From Treponema denticola (GTDB lineage Bacteria; Spirochaetota; Spirochaetia; Treponematales; Breznakiellaceae), in the NCBI GenBank assembly GCA_020719845.1, contig DYPP01000021.1, positions 1 through 36,619 on the forward strand: a DNA stretch of 36,619 nt, in the 5' to 3' direction. The notes below the pieces were generated by a model that was given only the letters and a program-made list of their open reading frames with translations, was not told the origin of the DNA and searched no databases. Numbering within the stretch: the stretch's first letter is position 1; the number at the start of each line of letters is the position of its first letter. The position numbers were made by a program, and so were the translations under genes. Shown here piece by piece: positions 6,582 to 18,609 of this stretch.

Positions 6582-9398
6582 ATGCACGCATCCCCCTCCC
6601 TGCTGGACCATATCGAAGCCGACCTGGCGGACCGTTCGGTCCGTTTTGTCTTCCCCTCCGCCGTGGCGTCCCAGTTTTGGGCCCGCCGCTGCGCCGAACA
6701 CACCCTGCGCCCCGTCGACCAGGATCGTTTTATCGCCTGGGACGTTTTCAAGGCCGCAGTCCTTTCGACGTCCCGTCCGGATGCCGTTCCGGCCAACGAA
6801 GCTTCCCGCATCCTGTTCTCCGCCGCCTTGCTGGCGGAGAACGCCCAAGCCGCCGCGGCGGGCAAGCCGCTGCTCACCGAAATCGTGGCCGCCGATTTTG
6901 CCGCTTCCCATTCGCCCTTCATCGGAGCCCTGGCCAAGACGCTGCCCGCCATCGACGGCATCGTCAAGCGGCTCTGCCTGTCGGACCTGACCAAGGACGC
7001 CTATTTTGCCGATCTGGCGGTCATCCATGAGCGCTATCGCCGCTTTCTGGACGCCTACGCCCTGTACGAAGGCGCCTGGAACCGGGCGCCCTTCAAATTC
7101 ACCGATACGCGCTGGGTGCTGTTTTTTCCGGAACTGGCGGAAGACTGGACCGACTATGAAGAGGAGCTCCGCCGGCAGGCCTCGGTCCGCATCGTCGACG
7201 GCGCCTCCCTGTCGCCCGCCGCCGCGGACTTGCCCCGGGTGCAAGCCCTGTTGTCCGATCTGACCGACCGCCTGATCCGGTTTGACACCTATCAGGAAGA
7301 GTCGCGCTGGATCGCCCTGACGGTCCGGCGGCTGCTGGATGAAGGCGGCCTGCAGCCTTCGGACATCGCCCTGTCCATACCCGGACTGGACGATTACGCC
7401 GAACGGCTGGCGCTGGAATTCCAGCTGCGGGATCTGCCCCTGGACCTCCGTTTGGGGCAGGCGCTGTCCGACCACAGCGGCGGCCGGCTGTTTGCCGCCC
7501 TGGCCGCCTGTCCGGGCACCCGTTGGTCCTATCGGGCGCTGAAGGACTTGCTGCTGGACAACAGTCTGCCCTGGAAGAACCGGGAGACCATCGACGCCTT
7601 GATGGATTTCGGCCTGCGCTACCGCTGCGTCGCCGGCTTCCGGGAGGGAAACCGGGAAGTCGACGTCTGGGAGCGCACGTTCGACCGGCTGCGCGCCGGA
7701 CCCTCCGGCGGTGCCCCGCTATCGATCCGGAAGTTCTACGGCGACCTCAAACGCGATATTTCCGCCATCGTCGGCGCCAAAAACTTCTCCGATCTGCGCA
7801 CCAAATTGCTGCACTTCAAAACCAACCACCTGGACCAGGGTTCCTTTGCCCCCGAGACGGACAAGATCATAGCCCGGGCGCTGGAAGAACTATCCTTCCT
7901 GGCCCAGACCGAAGCCCGCTTGACGGGCGTGGCCGTGCCCGATCCCTACGGCATCTTCCAGACCCACCTGCGGGGCATCACCTACGTGTACCAGTCGGAA
8001 ACCGTCGGCGTTTCGGTCTACAAATACCGCGTGGCCGCGGGGATTCATCCGGTGGTGCATATTCTGGCCAACATGAGCCAGGACGCGGCCACCGTCCGCG
8101 CCGCCGCGGCGCCCTTTTTACGGGAAGACCGCAAGCAGCGGCTGGCCCTGGTGGACACGGACCTGTCCAAACCATTTCTACGGACCTACGCCCATTCCGG
8201 AAGCTTCGTGCTGTTCACCGCCGCGCAGCGCAGCCCCGGCGCCTTCACCGTACCGCACCGCTTGTTTTCCGAACCGCCCTTTCTGCCCGCCCTGGACGCG
8301 CACCGCCTGGAATTTCCGGCGGATCCTCTGGAAGAAGAACTTGGCCTGGCCTCGGGCCGGAAATTGACGTCCGCCTCGGCGCCGACCTTGATCCAGCGCG
8401 CGGGACGGGAAGCGGCGCTGATCGTGCGCGGCCCGGGGCTGCGGGTGGATTTTCGGGCGGAGCCGGTGGCGGACGCCCGGCTGGCTGCGGAATTGCGCCG
8501 GCGGCTGACGGAGAGCGGGGCCCGACGCAGCCTGAGCCCCACGGACCTGAACGAATATCGGGCTTGTCCCTTTGCCTGGTTGCTGAGCCGCGGTCTGGGC
8601 ATCCGGGACAAGCAGACCGAAATCGAAACCATCGATCAGCGGGATCTGGGCATCCTGTACCACCGCATCCTGGAACGGTTCTTCAAGCGTCTGCAGAGCG
8701 AAGAAACCCGGTTCCACGCCGACCAGCTGCCCCGGTACCAGATGATTTTAAGGGAAGAGGTGGAAGCCGCCCTTCTGGAGCAGCGCGACCGGGAAGGCGC
8801 TTTTCAGGAATCCGTCTACGCCATGCTGGCGGCGCGCATCCGGGCCGCCCTGTCGGATTATCTGGAAACCGACCAGGAACACCTGGACGGCTGCGCTTTT
8901 GTGGGGGCGGAATATCCCCTGCAGCGGAACTACGCCGCCCTGGGCATCAGCCTGGCCGGCACGGCGGACCTGGTGCTGCAATCCGGCGCCGGCAGCCTGG
9001 TGCTGACGGACTTCAAGACGGCCAACATACCCGGCGCGGCGGATCTGACCCCCGGCGAGGACGGCTTGATCGGCAATCTGCAGATTGCCGCCTACATCCG
9101 GATGATCGAGGACGAAGGCGCCGAGCCGGTGGCCGAAGCCCGGTTCTATTCCCTGGACAACCGGACGTACCAGAAGGTGGTGTCCCTGGCTCCCCCGGCC
9201 AGATCGAACCTGCTGCTGCCGGTGCCCCGGGAAAAGTACCAAAATGCGATCGACGCCGTGGACCAGACCGTCGCCGCCATCGCGGACAATCTGGCTCTCG
9301 GCAATTTCCCCGTGCCCGATCCGGACCGCCGCGACGTCTGCGCCTCATGCCGGGTCGCTTCGGTCTGCCGCATCGGGTTTTCCGGAGGTGAGCTGTGA
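6582..9398 (+). CDS. addB: AddB-like subunit of helicase-nuclease (PD-(D/E)XK with Fe-S cysteines)
   Basis: The product is 938 aa from ATG 6582, 5 nt after the kinase stop. The frame extends upstream to 6504 inside the kinase gene and is not needed. The N-terminal two thirds resemble an inactivated helicase, and I see no Walker A. The C-terminal nuclease begins SPTDLNEYRACPFAWLLSRG and continues GTADLVLQ, then LVLTDFKTANIPG, the D-x-K catalytic core. It closes with DVCASCRVASVCRIG, a CxxC-x5-C set that, with the upstream Cys in RACPFAW, matches the four-Cys iron-sulphur nuclease fold of AddB. With AddA it would process double-strand breaks for RecA loading. It is shorter than Bacillus AddB (~1160 aa). 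The gene overlaps addA by 4 nt. Confidence 0.88.
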   Translation: MHASPSLLDHIEADLADRSVRFVFPSAVASQFWARRCAEHTLRPVDQDRFIAWDVFKAAVLSTSRPDAVPANEASRILFSAALLAENAQAAAAGKPLLTEIVAADFAASHSPFIGALAKTLPAIDGIVKRLCLSDLTKDAYFADLAVIHERYRRFLDAYALYEGAWNRAPFKFTDTRWVLFFPELAEDWTDYEEELRRQASVRIVDGASLSPAAADLPRVQALLSDLTDRLIRFDTYQEESRWIALTVRRLLDEGGLQPSDIALSIPGLDDYAERLALEFQLRDLPLDLRLGQALSDHSGGRLFAALAACPGTRWSYRALKDLLLDNSLPWKNRETIDALMDFGLRYRCVAGFREGNREVDVWERTFDRLRAGPSGGAPLSIRKFYGDLKRDISAIVGAKNFSDLRTKLLHFKTNHLDQGSFAPETDKIIARALEELSFLAQTEARLTGVAVPDPYGIFQTHLRGITYVYQSETVGVSVYKYRVAAGIHPVVHILANMSQDAATVRAAAAPFLREDRKQRLALVDTDLSKPFLRTYAHSGSFVLFTAAQRSPGAFTVPHRLFSEPPFLPALDAHRLEFPADPLEEELGLASGRKLTSASAPTLIQRAGREAALIVRGPGLRVDFRAEPVADARLAAELRRRLTESGARRSLSPTDLNEYRACPFAWLLSRGLGIRDKQTEIETIDQRDLGILYHRILERFFKRLQSEETRFHADQLPRYQMILREEVEAALLEQRDREGAFQESVYAMLAARIRAALSDYLETDQEHLDGCAFVGAEYPLQRNYAALGISLAGTADLVLQSGAGSLVLTDFKTANIPGAADLTPGEDGLIGNLQIAAYIRMIEDEGAEPVAEARFYSLDNRTYQKVVSLAPPARSNLLLPVPREKYQNAIDAVDQTVAAIADNLALGNFPVPDPDRRDVCASCRVASVCRIGFSGGEL

Positions 9399-12300
9399 CC
9401 GACAAGGATCAAAAAGCCGCCATCGACAGCGACCGCAATACCGTCGTCGCCGCCGGCGCCGGTTCGGGCAAAACCAGGGTGCTGGCCGAACGCTACGTGC
9501 GCCTGGTAACCCAGCGGGGGCTGGACCTGGATTCGATCCTGACCCTGACCTTTACCCGCAAAGCCCAGGCCGAAATGTACGCCCGCATCTACCGCCGTCT
9601 GTCCGAGACCGATCATCCCCGGGCCCGGGAACAGCTTGAATTCTTCGATACCGCCCGCATCTCCACCCTCGACTCGTTCTGCACCGCCCTGGTCCGGGGC
9701 GCCTGCCACCGCTACGGCGTCTCCCCGGATTTTTCGGTGGACGAAGTCCGGCTGCAGCGGGCGGCGGAAGAAGAGGCCGTCCAGATCTTGATGACCTACC
9801 GCAACGACCCGACGGTGAGCCGTCTGGTGGCCACGCGCAATTTCGACGCCATCGTTACCGACTTTCTGGCGGATTTTGCGGTGCATCACCTTTCCCTGGT
9901 CGTCGAACCGGATTACACAGATCTGGCCCGGCAGCAAATTACCTTTGTCACCGCAGAGATCGATCAGGTCTGCACCGCCTTGAACGAACGGGGATACGCC
10001 ATCCTGGCCATAGACGCCGACACAGCCGGCAGCGAATCGGTCGCCAAAGCCCAAGCCGCGCTGCGTACAAAGCTTCCTCTGGACCCCGCTGCGGTTGCCG
10101 CAGATCCGGAACAAGCCGTCCGGACGGCGGCGCATTTGGCCTCTTCCGAGTCCTTCCGGATGCCCGGCTCCAACGTCGTCAACCCGGCTTTGGTGGAATT
10201 GCGGGACCACGCCGGCCCGCTCAAGGCCGCCGCGTCCGCTTTGAAGCGCCTGGCCGCAACCCTGGGCTTCCGGGCCGACATTCTGGCCACCGGCGGAATT
10301 CTGGACGACTTCGGCCGCCGGTTTCTGCGCCGCAAACGGCAAGAAGGCCTGCTTTCCTTCCACGACGCCACCGAATTGGCGGTGGATATCCTTACCCGGG
10401 ACCGCGCCCTCCGGGACCACTACAAGCGCCGCATCCGGGCCATCATGATCGACGAGTTCCAGGACAACAACGACCTCCAAAAAAACTTGCTCTACCTGCT
10501 GGCGGAAAAGGACGCCGTTTCCAGCCGGGGCGTACCCGACCCGCAGGACCTTTCCCCGGAAAAGCTGTTCTTTGTGGGCGACGAAAAACAGTCCATCTAT
10601 CGCTTCCGGGGGGCGGATGTGGCCGTCTTCCGGCGGCTGGCCGCGGATCTGGGCCACGAGCCGCTGCCCCTGAGCACCAACTATCGGTCCGATCCGGCAT
10701 TGGTCGCCTTCTTCAACGCCCTGTTTCCCGGCGTATTCGGCCGGCCGGAAGCGGATTATGAAGCCGACTTTGCCGCCATCGGCACCCGGCCCGCTTCCGC
10801 GGAGGGCGTTCCGGAACCGGCGGTACCCGGAGCAAGCGCTGCGGCTGCTTTAGCGCCGGTGGAGTTCCATCTGTACGACGCCGACGGCCAGGATGAAGCC
10901 GGGGACGACGAAGAAGCCGCCCTGGTTTCCGCCGCCGACGCGGAAGCCCTGGCCGCGGCTCGGCGGCTGGCGGACGGCGTGGCCGCCGGTGATTTCGCCT
11001 ACGCCGACGTGGCCGTCCTCTTCCGGTCCACCACCCACCAGGGCGCGTACGAACGGCAATTCCGCCGCCTGGGTATACCCTTTGTGGCCGCCGACCCCCG
11101 GGGCATCTTTCTGGAAGGCCCGGCCAACGACTATTACGCCCTGCTCCGGCTATGCCTTTTTCCGACGGACCGCAACGCCTACGGAACGGTGCTCCGTTCC
11201 CCGTTTACCGGGCTCGGGGACGATGCCTTTGCCCGGATCATGCTGGACGGTCAGCGTCCGCCTTTTCCGGAGGACGCCCCGGCGGACTGGTTTGCGGACC
11301 AGGCCGACCTGCGCCGCTTTGAACGGGGCAGAGCCCTGTACCGGGATCTTCGCCGCCGGGTCGACACCGAAGGCATCGCGCCCATCCTTGCCTTCCTTTG
11401 GTACCAGACCGGGTACCGGGCGATGATCATCGCCGACCCCGCCGCCCGGTCCTGCGGGGAACATTTTGAATACCTGTACGCCCTGGCCCTGGACGCGGAC
11501 CGGCGGCGGCTCTGTCTGAGCGCCTTTCTGGACGAACTGGCGCCCCTCATGGGCACCTCGGTCAAGGTGGACGGCGGCGAAGCCTCCTCCAGGCCGGGGA
11601 CCGTCAGCTTCATGACCATCCACAAGAGCAAGGGGCTGGAATTCCCCGTGGTCCTGGTCGCCGACTGCGGTTCTACCGGCGCGGCCAACCGCAATCCCAA
11701 ACCCTACTACCAGCACCCGCGTTTCGGTCCGGTGCTCAACCTCAAGTCCGAATACGGTCCGCGGAAGGAACCCTCGCTCAACTATTTTTACGAACAGGGC
11801 AAGCAGGAAGAAGCGCTGCAATCCCTGGCCGAACTGAAGCGGCTGCTCTACGTGGCCGCCACCCGGGCGGAAAAACGGCTATTCTTCTTCGGCACCCGCA
11901 AAATCAGCAAATCCGACGCCAAAAAACTCACCGGACTGAGCGGAAAAGAGCGCCTGCGCGCCCTGCTTCGCCTGGAGCGCTCCAACTCCAACGGCGATCG
12001 GACGCAGCTTGCCCTGTTCGATCTGATCGCCCAGGGCCTGTCCGCCCCGGAGGGCGGCGCGGCCGGGTACGAGGTTTTTTCCATCCCCGCAATCACCCTG
12101 GGCGCGCCGGCAAGAACGCCGGATGCGCCCCCGCCGGATCCGCTGTCCGCCTTTTTCCGGCGTCCGGCCCTACCGACGGTAATGGAAAATCCCCGCTCCA
12201 CCACCCCGAGCCGGATGAAGCTCACCCACGCGCACCAAACCGGTCCGCACCGGGCGGCAGGCCGGGAACCGGAGCCGCTGCGGGCGCTCCCCATCGACGG

Positions 12301-12856
12301 GCTGCTCAAGGCGACCGCCCTGGAAAACGCCTTCGGCACGCTCTGCCACCACAGCATCGCCTGCCTGCTGGACCATCGCAAAGCGGACCTTCCCGCCAGC
12401 CTGGCGGAACCGTTCCGCGGCGCCGAGCTCGATGATGCCGCCCAGGCGGCGCTGCAAAACCAGGCGCTCGCCCTGGCCGAGGACTTTCTGCGCAGCACCC
12501 TCGGAGAGCAGGCCCGGACCGCCCTGCGGCGGCGCTCGGAATTTCCCTTTATCCTGCCCTTGAGCGTGCCCGGAAAAAAGCCGATACTGGTACAGGGTTC
12601 CATCGACCTGCTGTATGAATTCGAGGGGCGCTGCCTGATCGTCGACTTCAAGACGGACCGGAACCTGGACCCCGAAGAACATCGCGTACAACTTGAGTGC
12701 TACCGCGCCGCGGCGTCGGCCTTTTCCGATTTGCCGGTAGAAACCTGGCTGGTGTACCTGCGTGATGCGCGCAGCGTGCGACTGGACGGCGCAATATCCC
12801 TTTCGGAACTGACGTCCTGGGCGGAAACAACCCTGAGCCGGGAGGCCGCGGAATGA
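9395..12856 (+). CDS. addA: AddA-like UvrD-family helicase-nuclease
   Basis: The product is 1153 aa from GTG 9395. GGAGGT sits at 9384-9389, and GTGA overlaps the addB stop by 4 nt. The superfamily 1 helicase motifs are complete: Walker [14 protein letters not shown] (Lys26), motif Ia [13 protein letters not shown], Walker [11 protein letters not shown] (Asp353-Glu354), [32 protein letters not shown], and motif [19 protein letters not shown]. The C-terminal RecB-type nuclease shows [22 protein letters not shown] and QLECYRAA, which is the GxxD / DxK / QxxxY pattern. It is the motor and one of two nucleases of the AddAB complex, which resects DNA ends and, in other bacteria, responds to Chi sites. 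No recD-like gene is nearby, consistent with AddAB rather than RecBCD. The HD-GYP gene overlaps its stop by 4 nt. Confidence 0.92.
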   Translation: MTDKDQKAAIDSDRNTVVAAGAGSGKTRVLAERYVRLVTQRGLDLDSILTLTFTRKAQAEMYARIYRRLSETDHPRAREQLEFFDTARISTLDSFCTALVRGACHRYGVSPDFSVDEVRLQRAAEEEAVQILMTYRNDPTVSRLVATRNFDAIVTDFLADFAVHHLSLVVEPDYTDLARQQITFVTAEIDQVCTALNERGYAILAIDADTAGSESVAKAQAALRTKLPLDPAAVAADPEQAVRTAAHLASSESFRMPGSNVVNPALVELRDHAGPLKAAASALKRLAATLGFRADILATGGILDDFGRRFLRRKRQEGLLSFHDATELAVDILTRDRALRDHYKRRIRAIMIDEFQDNNDLQKNLLYLLAEKDAVSSRGVPDPQDLSPEKLFFVGDEKQSIYRFRGADVAVFRRLAADLGHEPLPLSTNYRSDPALVAFFNALFPGVFGRPEADYEADFAAIGTRPASAEGVPEPAVPGASAAAALAPVEFHLYDADGQDEAGDDEEAALVSAADAEALAAARRLADGVAAGDFAYADVAVLFRSTTHQGAYERQFRRLGIPFVAADPRGIFLEGPANDYYALLRLCLFPTDRNAYGTVLRSPFTGLGDDAFARIMLDGQRPPFPEDAPADWFADQADLRRFERGRALYRDLRRRVDTEGIAPILAFLWYQTGYRAMIIADPAARSCGEHFEYLYALALDADRRRLCLSAFLDELAPLMGTSVKVDGGEASSRPGTVSFMTIHKSKGLEFPVVLVADCGSTGAANRNPKPYYQHPRFGPVLNLKSEYGPRKEPSLNYFYEQGKQEEALQSLAELKRLLYVAATRAEKRLFFFGTRKISKSDAKKLTGLSGKERLRALLRLERSNSNGDRTQLALFDLIAQGLSAPEGGAAGYEVFSIPAITLGAPARTPDAPPPDPLSAFFRRPALPTVMENPRSTTPSRMKLTHAHQTGPHRAAGREPEPLRALPIDGLLKATALENAFGTLCHHSIACLLDHRKADLPASLAEPFRGAELDDAAQAALQNQALALAEDFLRSTLGEQARTALRRRSEFPFILPLSVPGKKPILVQGSIDLLYEFEGRCLIVDFKTDRNLDPEEHRVQLECYRAAASAFSDLPVETWLVYLRDARSVRLDGAISLSELTSWAETTLSREAAE

Positions 12857-14454
12857 GCGAACCCCTTTCTTATGAAGAACTCCTGGATTCTTACCATGAC
12901 CAGGAACTTTTAATTGAAATTGGCCGGGATCTGATGCGCGAACGGGATACGGAACGCCTGCTGCGGCGCATCCTGGACGTCAGCCGTCAGATTACCGGCG
13001 CCGACGCGGGCAGCATCTTTCTGGCCGAAGGGATCGACGCCACGCCCATGTTGCGCTTCAAATATTCCTACACCGCTTCCCTCGATCTGCCCTATGAAGA
13101 ATTCGTCATGCCCCGGACGACCAAGTCCATCGCCGGCTACGTATCGCTCACCGGAAAGACCCTCAATATTCCCGACGTCTATCATCTGGATCCGGAGCTG
13201 CCGTTTACGTTCAACAATTCCTTCGATCTGGCCAACGGCTACCGCACCAAGTCCATGCTTACCGTGCCCATGACCGACCATACCGGCGCCATCATCGGCG
13301 TCATCCAGATCATCAATTCCAAAGAGCTCGAATTGGGTTCCCGGATTCAGGCCGACACCATCCTGCTGCGCACCCCCCAGGAATTCGAGACCCTGGTGAT
13401 TCCCTTCCGGGAACGGTATGAATCGCTGATGGAATCCGTAGCCGCCCAGGCGGCGGTAGCCCTGGAAAACGCGGCCATGATCAAACGCATCGAGTCCCAG
13501 TTTGAACAGTTCGTCAAAGCCGCGGTGGACGCGGTGGAAGAACGGGACCCCGCCACCAGCGGTCATTCCTATCGGGTTGCCCAGCAGGCGGTCAAACTGG
13601 CGCTCCGTCTGAACCAGGACGACGAAGCGGCGGGCAATCCGCCCCATTTTTCCGGAGCCGCCCTGAAGGAGCTGGAATACGCCGGCCTGCTGCACGATTT
13701 CGGCAAGGTGTATATCGATCCTTCGGTTTTCCTCAAAGCCAAAAAGCTCTATCCCGGGGATTACGAAAAACTGCAGCTGCGCTTGAAGTACCTGCGCCGC
13801 TCCCTGGAGCTGGACTTTGCCCAACGCCGCCCGACGCTCACTGCGGATGAAGTAAAAATACTGGACGCCGAACGGGATCGGACCATCCGCGAACTGGTCG
13901 ACATCACCCGGCGCATCGCCGAACTCAACGAGCCATCCTTGACCAACGCTGATCCGGAAGAGGCCATCGACCGGATTTTAAAAACCCAATTTGCCCGTTC
14001 GACGGGCATCGACGATGAACCGATACCCTTGCTGACCGAAGCGGAGGCCGAAAACCTGGCCATCAAGCGGGGGAGCCTGAACCGGGCGGAACGGGCGGAG
14101 ATCGAGCGCCACGTCACCCGTTCCTACGAGTTCGTCAAGCGCATCCCCTGGCCCCGGGAGCTGGAGGGCATTCCGCTCTACGTCAAGACCCACCACGAAA
14201 TGCTGAACGGCACCGGCTATCCCGACGGCCTCGAGGCCGACGACATCCCCCTGCAGGGCCGGATACTGGCGGTTACGGACGTCTACGACGCGCTGACCGC
14301 TTCGGACCGCCCGTATAAGAAGGCGGTTCCCCCGGAAAAAGCCCTGGCTATTTTGACCGAAGAAGCCGACCGGGGGCGCCTGGACGGTGATTTGGTCCGA
14401 TTGTTGCGCGATATCGTCCAAAGTGATAGTATAATCATCGCGCTTCCGGAATAA
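12853..14454 (+). CDS. GAF and HD-GYP domain protein, probable cyclic-di-GMP phosphodiesterase
   Basis: The product is 533 aa from ATG 12853, which overlaps the addA stop (ATGA). Residues ~20-205 form a GAF domain ([34 protein letters not shown]). Residues ~215-533 form an HD-GYP domain: [11 protein letters not shown], the HD dyad in AGLLHDFGK (His281-Asp282), [16 protein letters not shown] (Gly455-Tyr456-Pro457), and [20 protein letters not shown] charged insert of about 120 residues between the HD and GYP parts includes a long helical segment. HD-GYP proteins hydrolyse c-di-GMP to pGpG or GMP in the cytoplasm. There is no transmembrane segment, so the GAF domain probably senses an internal ligand or a partner. 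The 4-nt overlap with addA implies translational coupling, an odd pairing of DNA repair and second-messenger genes. Confidence 0.9.
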   Translation: MSEPLSYEELLDSYHDQELLIEIGRDLMRERDTERLLRRILDVSRQITGADAGSIFLAEGIDATPMLRFKYSYTASLDLPYEEFVMPRTTKSIAGYVSLTGKTLNIPDVYHLDPELPFTFNNSFDLANGYRTKSMLTVPMTDHTGAIIGVIQIINSKELELGSRIQADTILLRTPQEFETLVIPFRERYESLMESVAAQAAVALENAAMIKRIESQFEQFVKAAVDAVEERDPATSGHSYRVAQQAVKLALRLNQDDEAAGNPPHFSGAALKELEYAGLLHDFGKVYIDPSVFLKAKKLYPGDYEKLQLRLKYLRRSLELDFAQRRPTLTADEVKILDAERDRTIRELVDITRRIAELNEPSLTNADPEEAIDRILKTQFARSTGIDDEPIPLLTEAEAENLAIKRGSLNRAERAEIERHVTRSYEFVKRIPWPRELEGIPLYVKTHHEMLNGTGYPDGLEADDIPLQGRILAVTDVYDALTASDRPYKKAVPPEKALAILTEEADRGRLDGDLVRLLRDIVQSDSIIIALPE

Positions 14455-14476
14455 GAAACCCGGCAAGGAGACAAAC

Positions 14477-16690
14477 ATGGGTCGAAGCAGTGTTACCCTG
14501 CGCCTCAAACTGGTAGTCGCCATCGGAATCTTGGTCTTGATTATTTTCGGCATTACCGGAACGCTGATCCGCACCAAAATCAAGGCCAGTACCGAAGAAC
14601 AAGCCATCGTCTACATGGAGGCGCTTTCCCATGAGTTCGGGAACAAGGCCGAAGGGATGATCGACGTCCCGCTGGACGCGACGCGGACGCTGGCGCAGAT
14701 GGTCCCCATTGCCCTGGAGCTGTCCGCCGGGGAACGGCGTCCCTTCCTGCTCAAGACCATGGAAACCGTGTTGAAGCGGAACCCGGGTTTTTTCGGCATC
14801 CGGATGGTCTTTGAGCCCGAAGCCCTGCAGGACGGCGACTTTGCCTACGCCGGCAAGACCGCGTTGGGCAGCGACTCCCAGGGAGTCTTCAATCCCTATT
14901 TCTACCGCGACGGCTCCGGCATCGCTTCCCAGGTCAATGAAGCTTCCGAGGACTATCTGGAATCCTACTATCTGATTCCCAAGGTTTCGGGTACGGACTA
15001 CGTGGCGGAGCCCTATTTTGAGGAAGAAGTTGGTCAAACCAAGGAATGGATGTTCCGCGTCGGCGCGCCGGTCAAAATCGGCGACCGGGTGCTCGGCATC
15101 GTGGTCATCGATATCCGGGCAGCCTCGATCAATGAAGAACTGAACAAGCTTACGCTCTACAAGACCGGCTTCGGCCGGCTGATGTCCAGCAAGGGGGTGG
15201 TCGTATCCCACAAGGCTCCCGGCCGGATCGGCAAGCCGGCGCCGGAATGGACGGACGCCAAGAACGCGCCGCTGATTCAGGAAGTGTACGCCGGCGCGGT
15301 AAAAACCGTTGAAGCCTATTCCATCGCCAACGATGAAATCGACATGAAGACCTTTGTCCCGGTTTATTTCGGCAATTCCAGGGAACCCTGGATCGTCGGA
15401 ACGGTAGTCCCGATCCACGAGATCTATGAATCCAGCAACCGTCTCGTCGCGTCGATCGTGGTCATGATGCTGTTCGGCCTGTTCTTGATCCTGGCGGGCA
15501 TCTACTTCGCCGCCCTGCTCATGACCAGGACGTTGACCAAGGTTTCCGGAGCCTTGAAAAACATCTCCCAGGGCGACGCTGATTTGACCCAACGGTTGCC
15601 GGTAAAAACCACCGACGAGGTGGGGCAGATCGCGGGCAACTTCAACAACTTCGTCGCCATGCTGGACGGCATCATCCGGTCCATCCGCGCTTCCATCGAA
15701 AAACTGGACGCCGTAGCCCAGGGGCTTTCGGCCAGCATGGAACAAACCTCATCGGCGGTGTACGAAATCAACTCCAACATCGAAAGCAGCAAGGCCCGCA
15801 TCGAAGGGCAAGCCGCGTCGGTCAGCGAAGTCAGCACCGCCATGGATCAAATCAACCGCACCATCGACGGTTTCGGCGGACGCATCGACGAGCTCAACCG
15901 CAACATCGGCGACAGTTCGTCGGCCATCGAGGAAATGATCGCCAACATCGCGTCCGTAACCGGCACGGTGGACCGCAGCCTCACAGAAATCGAGAACCTC
16001 CGTTCCCTTTCGGAAACGGGGTATGAAAAACTCACCGCCGTCGCAACCACCATCACGGACATCAAGAATCAGTCCGAAGGCTTGCTGGAAGCCAACGCGG
16101 TCATCCAGAGCATTTCCGCCCAGACCAATCTGCTGGCCATGAACGCCGCCATCGAAGCCGCCCACGCCGGCGAATCGGGACGCGGCTTTGCCGTCGTCGC
16201 CGACGAAATCCGGAAACTGGCGGAAAACTCCGCCGCCCAGTCCAAGACCATTACCCGGGTGCTCGCTTCTTTCAAGACCCTGATGACCTCCGTCGTCGCC
16301 GCCGCCGCGGACGCGGGCCAATCCTTTGAATCCGTCAGGGCGTCGGTCGGTCAGGTGGTGATGGTTCAGAAGAACATCGGCGCCGCCATGGAAGAGCAGA
16401 ACGCGGGCAGCAAAACCATCCTGGATTCGCTGGGCAATCTCCGTTCGGTCAGCCGGGACGTGGAGATGGGGGCGGAAGAAATGCGCGGCGCCGGACAGGC
16501 GATTCAGGCCGAAACCCAGACTCTGGTGTCGGTGACCGCGGAGATCCAGAACGGCATGGTCGAAATGGCGACGGGCACCAAAGAAATCAACACCGCCATC
16601 AGCGACGTCGTCGAGCTGAGCCTGAGCAACAAGCGCAATATCCAGACCGTCCGGGACCAGGTGGCGCGCTTTGTCACGAGCCGGGAATAA
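14477..16690 (+). CDS. Methyl-accepting chemotaxis protein with Cache sensor
   Basis: The product is 737 aa from ATG 14477 with AAGGAG at 14465-14470. The N-terminal helix (~11-31) is followed by an extracytoplasmic dCache domain (~40-320, with [30 protein letters not shown] and ILGIVVIDI-like strands). A second helix lies at ~327-352 and a HAMP domain at ~353-405. A long signalling coiled coil ends near residue 730. The conserved hairpin tip, [20 protein letters not shown] then [20 protein letters not shown], lies around residues 545-585 and binds CheA/CheW. There is no C-terminal CheR-tethering pentapeptide. It would tune flagellar rotation to an external small ligand. Its 3' end overlaps the convergent hybrid kinase by 17 bp. 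Confidence 0.93.
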   Translation: MGRSSVTLRLKLVVAIGILVLIIFGITGTLIRTKIKASTEEQAIVYMEALSHEFGNKAEGMIDVPLDATRTLAQMVPIALELSAGERRPFLLKTMETVLKRNPGFFGIRMVFEPEALQDGDFAYAGKTALGSDSQGVFNPYFYRDGSGIASQVNEASEDYLESYYLIPKVSGTDYVAEPYFEEEVGQTKEWMFRVGAPVKIGDRVLGIVVIDIRAASINEELNKLTLYKTGFGRLMSSKGVVVSHKAPGRIGKPAPEWTDAKNAPLIQEVYAGAVKTVEAYSIANDEIDMKTFVPVYFGNSREPWIVGTVVPIHEIYESSNRLVASIVVMMLFGLFLILAGIYFAALLMTRTLTKVSGALKNISQGDADLTQRLPVKTTDEVGQIAGNFNNFVAMLDGIIRSIRASIEKLDAVAQGLSASMEQTSSAVYEINSNIESSKARIEGQAASVSEVSTAMDQINRTIDGFGGRIDELNRNIGDSSSAIEEMIANIASVTGTVDRSLTEIENLRSLSETGYEKLTAVATTITDIKNQSEGLLEANAVIQSISAQTNLLAMNAAIEAAHAGESGRGFAVVADEIRKLAENSAAQSKTITRVLASFKTLMTSVVAAAADAGQSFESVRASVGQVVMVQKNIGAAMEEQNAGSKTILDSLGNLRSVSRDVEMGAEEMRGAGQAIQAETQTLVSVTAEIQNGMVEMATGTKEINTAISDVVELSLSNKRNIQTVRDQVARFVTSRE

Positions 16691-18605
16691 GGGAAAGGAT
16701 CAGCTCGAACAGTTCCCGCTCCCGGATGGGTTTTCCGGCAAAGCCGTTCATACCCACCTCGGCGCAGAGCCGGCGGTCCGCGTCCAGGTCATGCGCGCTG
16801 ACCGCCAGGATGGGGGTTTGGGCGTTGATCGACGCCCCTTGGCGGATCGTCTTGGTCACCTCGATGCCGTCGATGTCGGGCAGTCCGATATCCATCAGGA
16901 TCAGGTCGTACCGGTTTTTTCCCGTCAGCGACAACGCCGATCCCCCGTCGGGGGCTTCATCCACCGCGTAGCCGCGCTTCCGCAGCAGGTTGCGTCCGTA
17001 CAGCCGATTGATGGCCTCGTCTTCAACCAGCAGGATGCGGGCGGCCGATTCTTGCGCGCTGTTCACAGCCGCAGTTGAGCTGTCCGGCGTGGTTGTAGTC
17101 GTCGAGTAAGCGGCGCGCGCTTCACCCTGGGGAATCTTTATCTTCAGCACAAAGCAGGCGCCCCCTGCATCTTGGTCACGGATTTCCACGCTCCCGCCGT
17201 ACGCCTTGGCGATCCGGTCGACCACCGCCAAACCGAGCCCTGCTCCGCCCTTGGACCGCCGTTTGGGATCTTCCAGGCGCACGTAGGGCTGCATGACCTC
17301 CGGCCGACGGTCGGCGGGAATCCCCGGACCGGAATCACGGACTTCGACCCGCAGCACGCCCTCGGACCAGGACAGATCGAGTACGACCGGGCCGCGCTCC
17401 CCGTATTTGGCGGCGTTGGAGAGCAGCTGCCTGACGGCCTGATTCACCTTGTTCAGGTCTCCGACCAGAATGGCCGGCAATTCCCCCCGGCGGACGCTGA
17501 TTTCCCGACCCGTACCGGAAAGAAATTCTTGCCCCGCCCGCAGCGCCTCCTGAACCAGTTCCTCCGTCGGAAAAGGCACGTTCGTCAGCACCGGCGCCAC
17601 GCCGTCGGCCTGGGCGGCTTCGATCATGCCGTCCACGATGGCGGTGAACGCCCGGGTGCGCTCTTCCAGCAAGGACAACGACTCGGCTGACGCCCGGCCC
17701 TCGTCCCGCAGCATGGACAGAATACCGGCCATGCCGTTCAGGGGCGTCCGCAGTTCGTGGCTGACGTTCTCCAGCAGCGCCGTTTTGGCGGTGGCCGCTT
17801 TTTCGGCAGTTTCCTTGGCTGCCAGTTCCCGGTCCCGGGCGGCTTCCAGCTCCACCCGGCGGGCGCGCAGCTTGAGGTCCATATCGGTCAGCGATTCTTC
17901 CAGCGTCCTTAATTCCCGGACGGAGGTATGCGAGAATCCGGCACTCTGCCCGCCGGCGGCGATGCGCCGGGCGTTCTCGGCCATCCCTTCCACCGGAACG
18001 GACACCGACCGCGCAAAGTAATAGCCGATAACCACCGAAACCAACCCTGATGCCAGACCGGTAAACACGCCGATGGCCATCAGCAGAACCAAGCGTTCCC
18101 AAGTCGAGGATAGCGAAACGACGATGGCCGCCGAACCCAGCCAGGCGCCTTGATAGCTGACTTCCGTACGGTAGCCGATGGACCCATCCTTGAACGCGGC
18201 CCACCAGCGGGAAAAACCCTGCCAGGGCCGACCATGCTGCGGCACATCTTCCAGACTGGCCGCGCTGAGCACGTCGATCTTTTTTCCCCGATAGGCGGGT
18301 TGGGATGCCACGACGATCTTGCCGTCCGCATCGGAAACAAACGCTCCCACCACGTTCATACGCTGCGCAAAGCTGGCTACCGTACCCTCGAGCGAAACAT
18401 AACCCTCCACCAGCAGGGGCTCGATAGCCCCGAGAGCCAGGGAATCGGCCAGGGAAGCGGCGTACTCTTCGGCGTTGCGTACCGAGACGCCCAGATAAAT
18501 CAGCGCCGTCGCGCCCACGAACAGCGCCGTAGAAATCAGACTGGTAATCAGCGTGCTGAAGAAGAGCGTTCTTCTGATGGATTTTATCTTGGCGGGTCTT
18601 TTCAT
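16674..18605 (-). CDS. Hybrid sensor histidine kinase with receiver domain
   Basis: The product is 643 aa from ATG 18605, 4 nt downstream of the binding-protein stop. A longer in-frame ATG at 18662 would overlap that gene by 53 bp and is less likely. Parts: transmembrane helix (~14-36); short periplasmic domain with [20 protein letters not shown]; second helix (~155-180); HAMP (~182-235); coiled coil; HisKA with [13 protein letters not shown] (His283); HATPase with [24 protein letters not shown] and [10 protein letters not shown]; and a C-terminal receiver opening [17 protein letters not shown] with phosphoacceptor Asp572 in [13 protein letters not shown]. Phosphate would pass from His283 to Asp572 and then to an unseen phosphotransfer protein. 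Co-transcription with the PhnD-like gene suggests that protein presents the ligand to this kinase. Confidence 0.92.
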   Translation of the reverse strand: MKRPAKIKSIRRTLFFSTLITSLISTALFVGATALIYLGVSVRNAEEYAASLADSLALGAIEPLLVEGYVSLEGTVASFAQRMNVVGAFVSDADGKIVVASQPAYRGKKIDVLSAASLEDVPQHGRPWQGFSRWWAAFKDGSIGYRTEVSYQGAWLGSAAIVVSLSSTWERLVLLMAIGVFTGLASGLVSVVIGYYFARSVSVPVEGMAENARRIAAGGQSAGFSHTSVRELRTLEESLTDMDLKLRARRVELEAARDRELAAKETAEKAATAKTALLENVSHELRTPLNGMAGILSMLRDEGRASAESLSLLEERTRAFTAIVDGMIEAAQADGVAPVLTNVPFPTEELVQEALRAGQEFLSGTGREISVRRGELPAILVGDLNKVNQAVRQLLSNAAKYGERGPVVLDLSWSEGVLRVEVRDSGPGIPADRRPEVMQPYVRLEDPKRRSKGGAGLGLAVVDRIAKAYGGSVEIRDQDAGGACFVLKIKIPQGEARAAYSTTTTTPDSSTAAVNSAQESAARILLVEDEAINRLYGRNLLRKRGYAVDEAPDGGSALSLTGKNRYDLILMDIGLPDIDGIEVTKTIRQGASINAQTPILAVSAHDLDADRRLCAEVGMNGFAGKPIRERELFELILSLIPGS

Positions 18606-18609
18606 CGGT

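Noticed and set aside
7523-9391. Alternative plus-strand frame within addB (622 codons)
   Set aside because: Arg/Gly/Pro-rich translation is typical of a shifted frame in GC-rich DNA. The AddB frame has nuclease and Fe-S motifs throughout.
9146-10657. Long minus-strand open frame (503 codons) opposite addB/addA
   Set aside because: Shadow frame: no recognisable domain, and it crosses two real genes.
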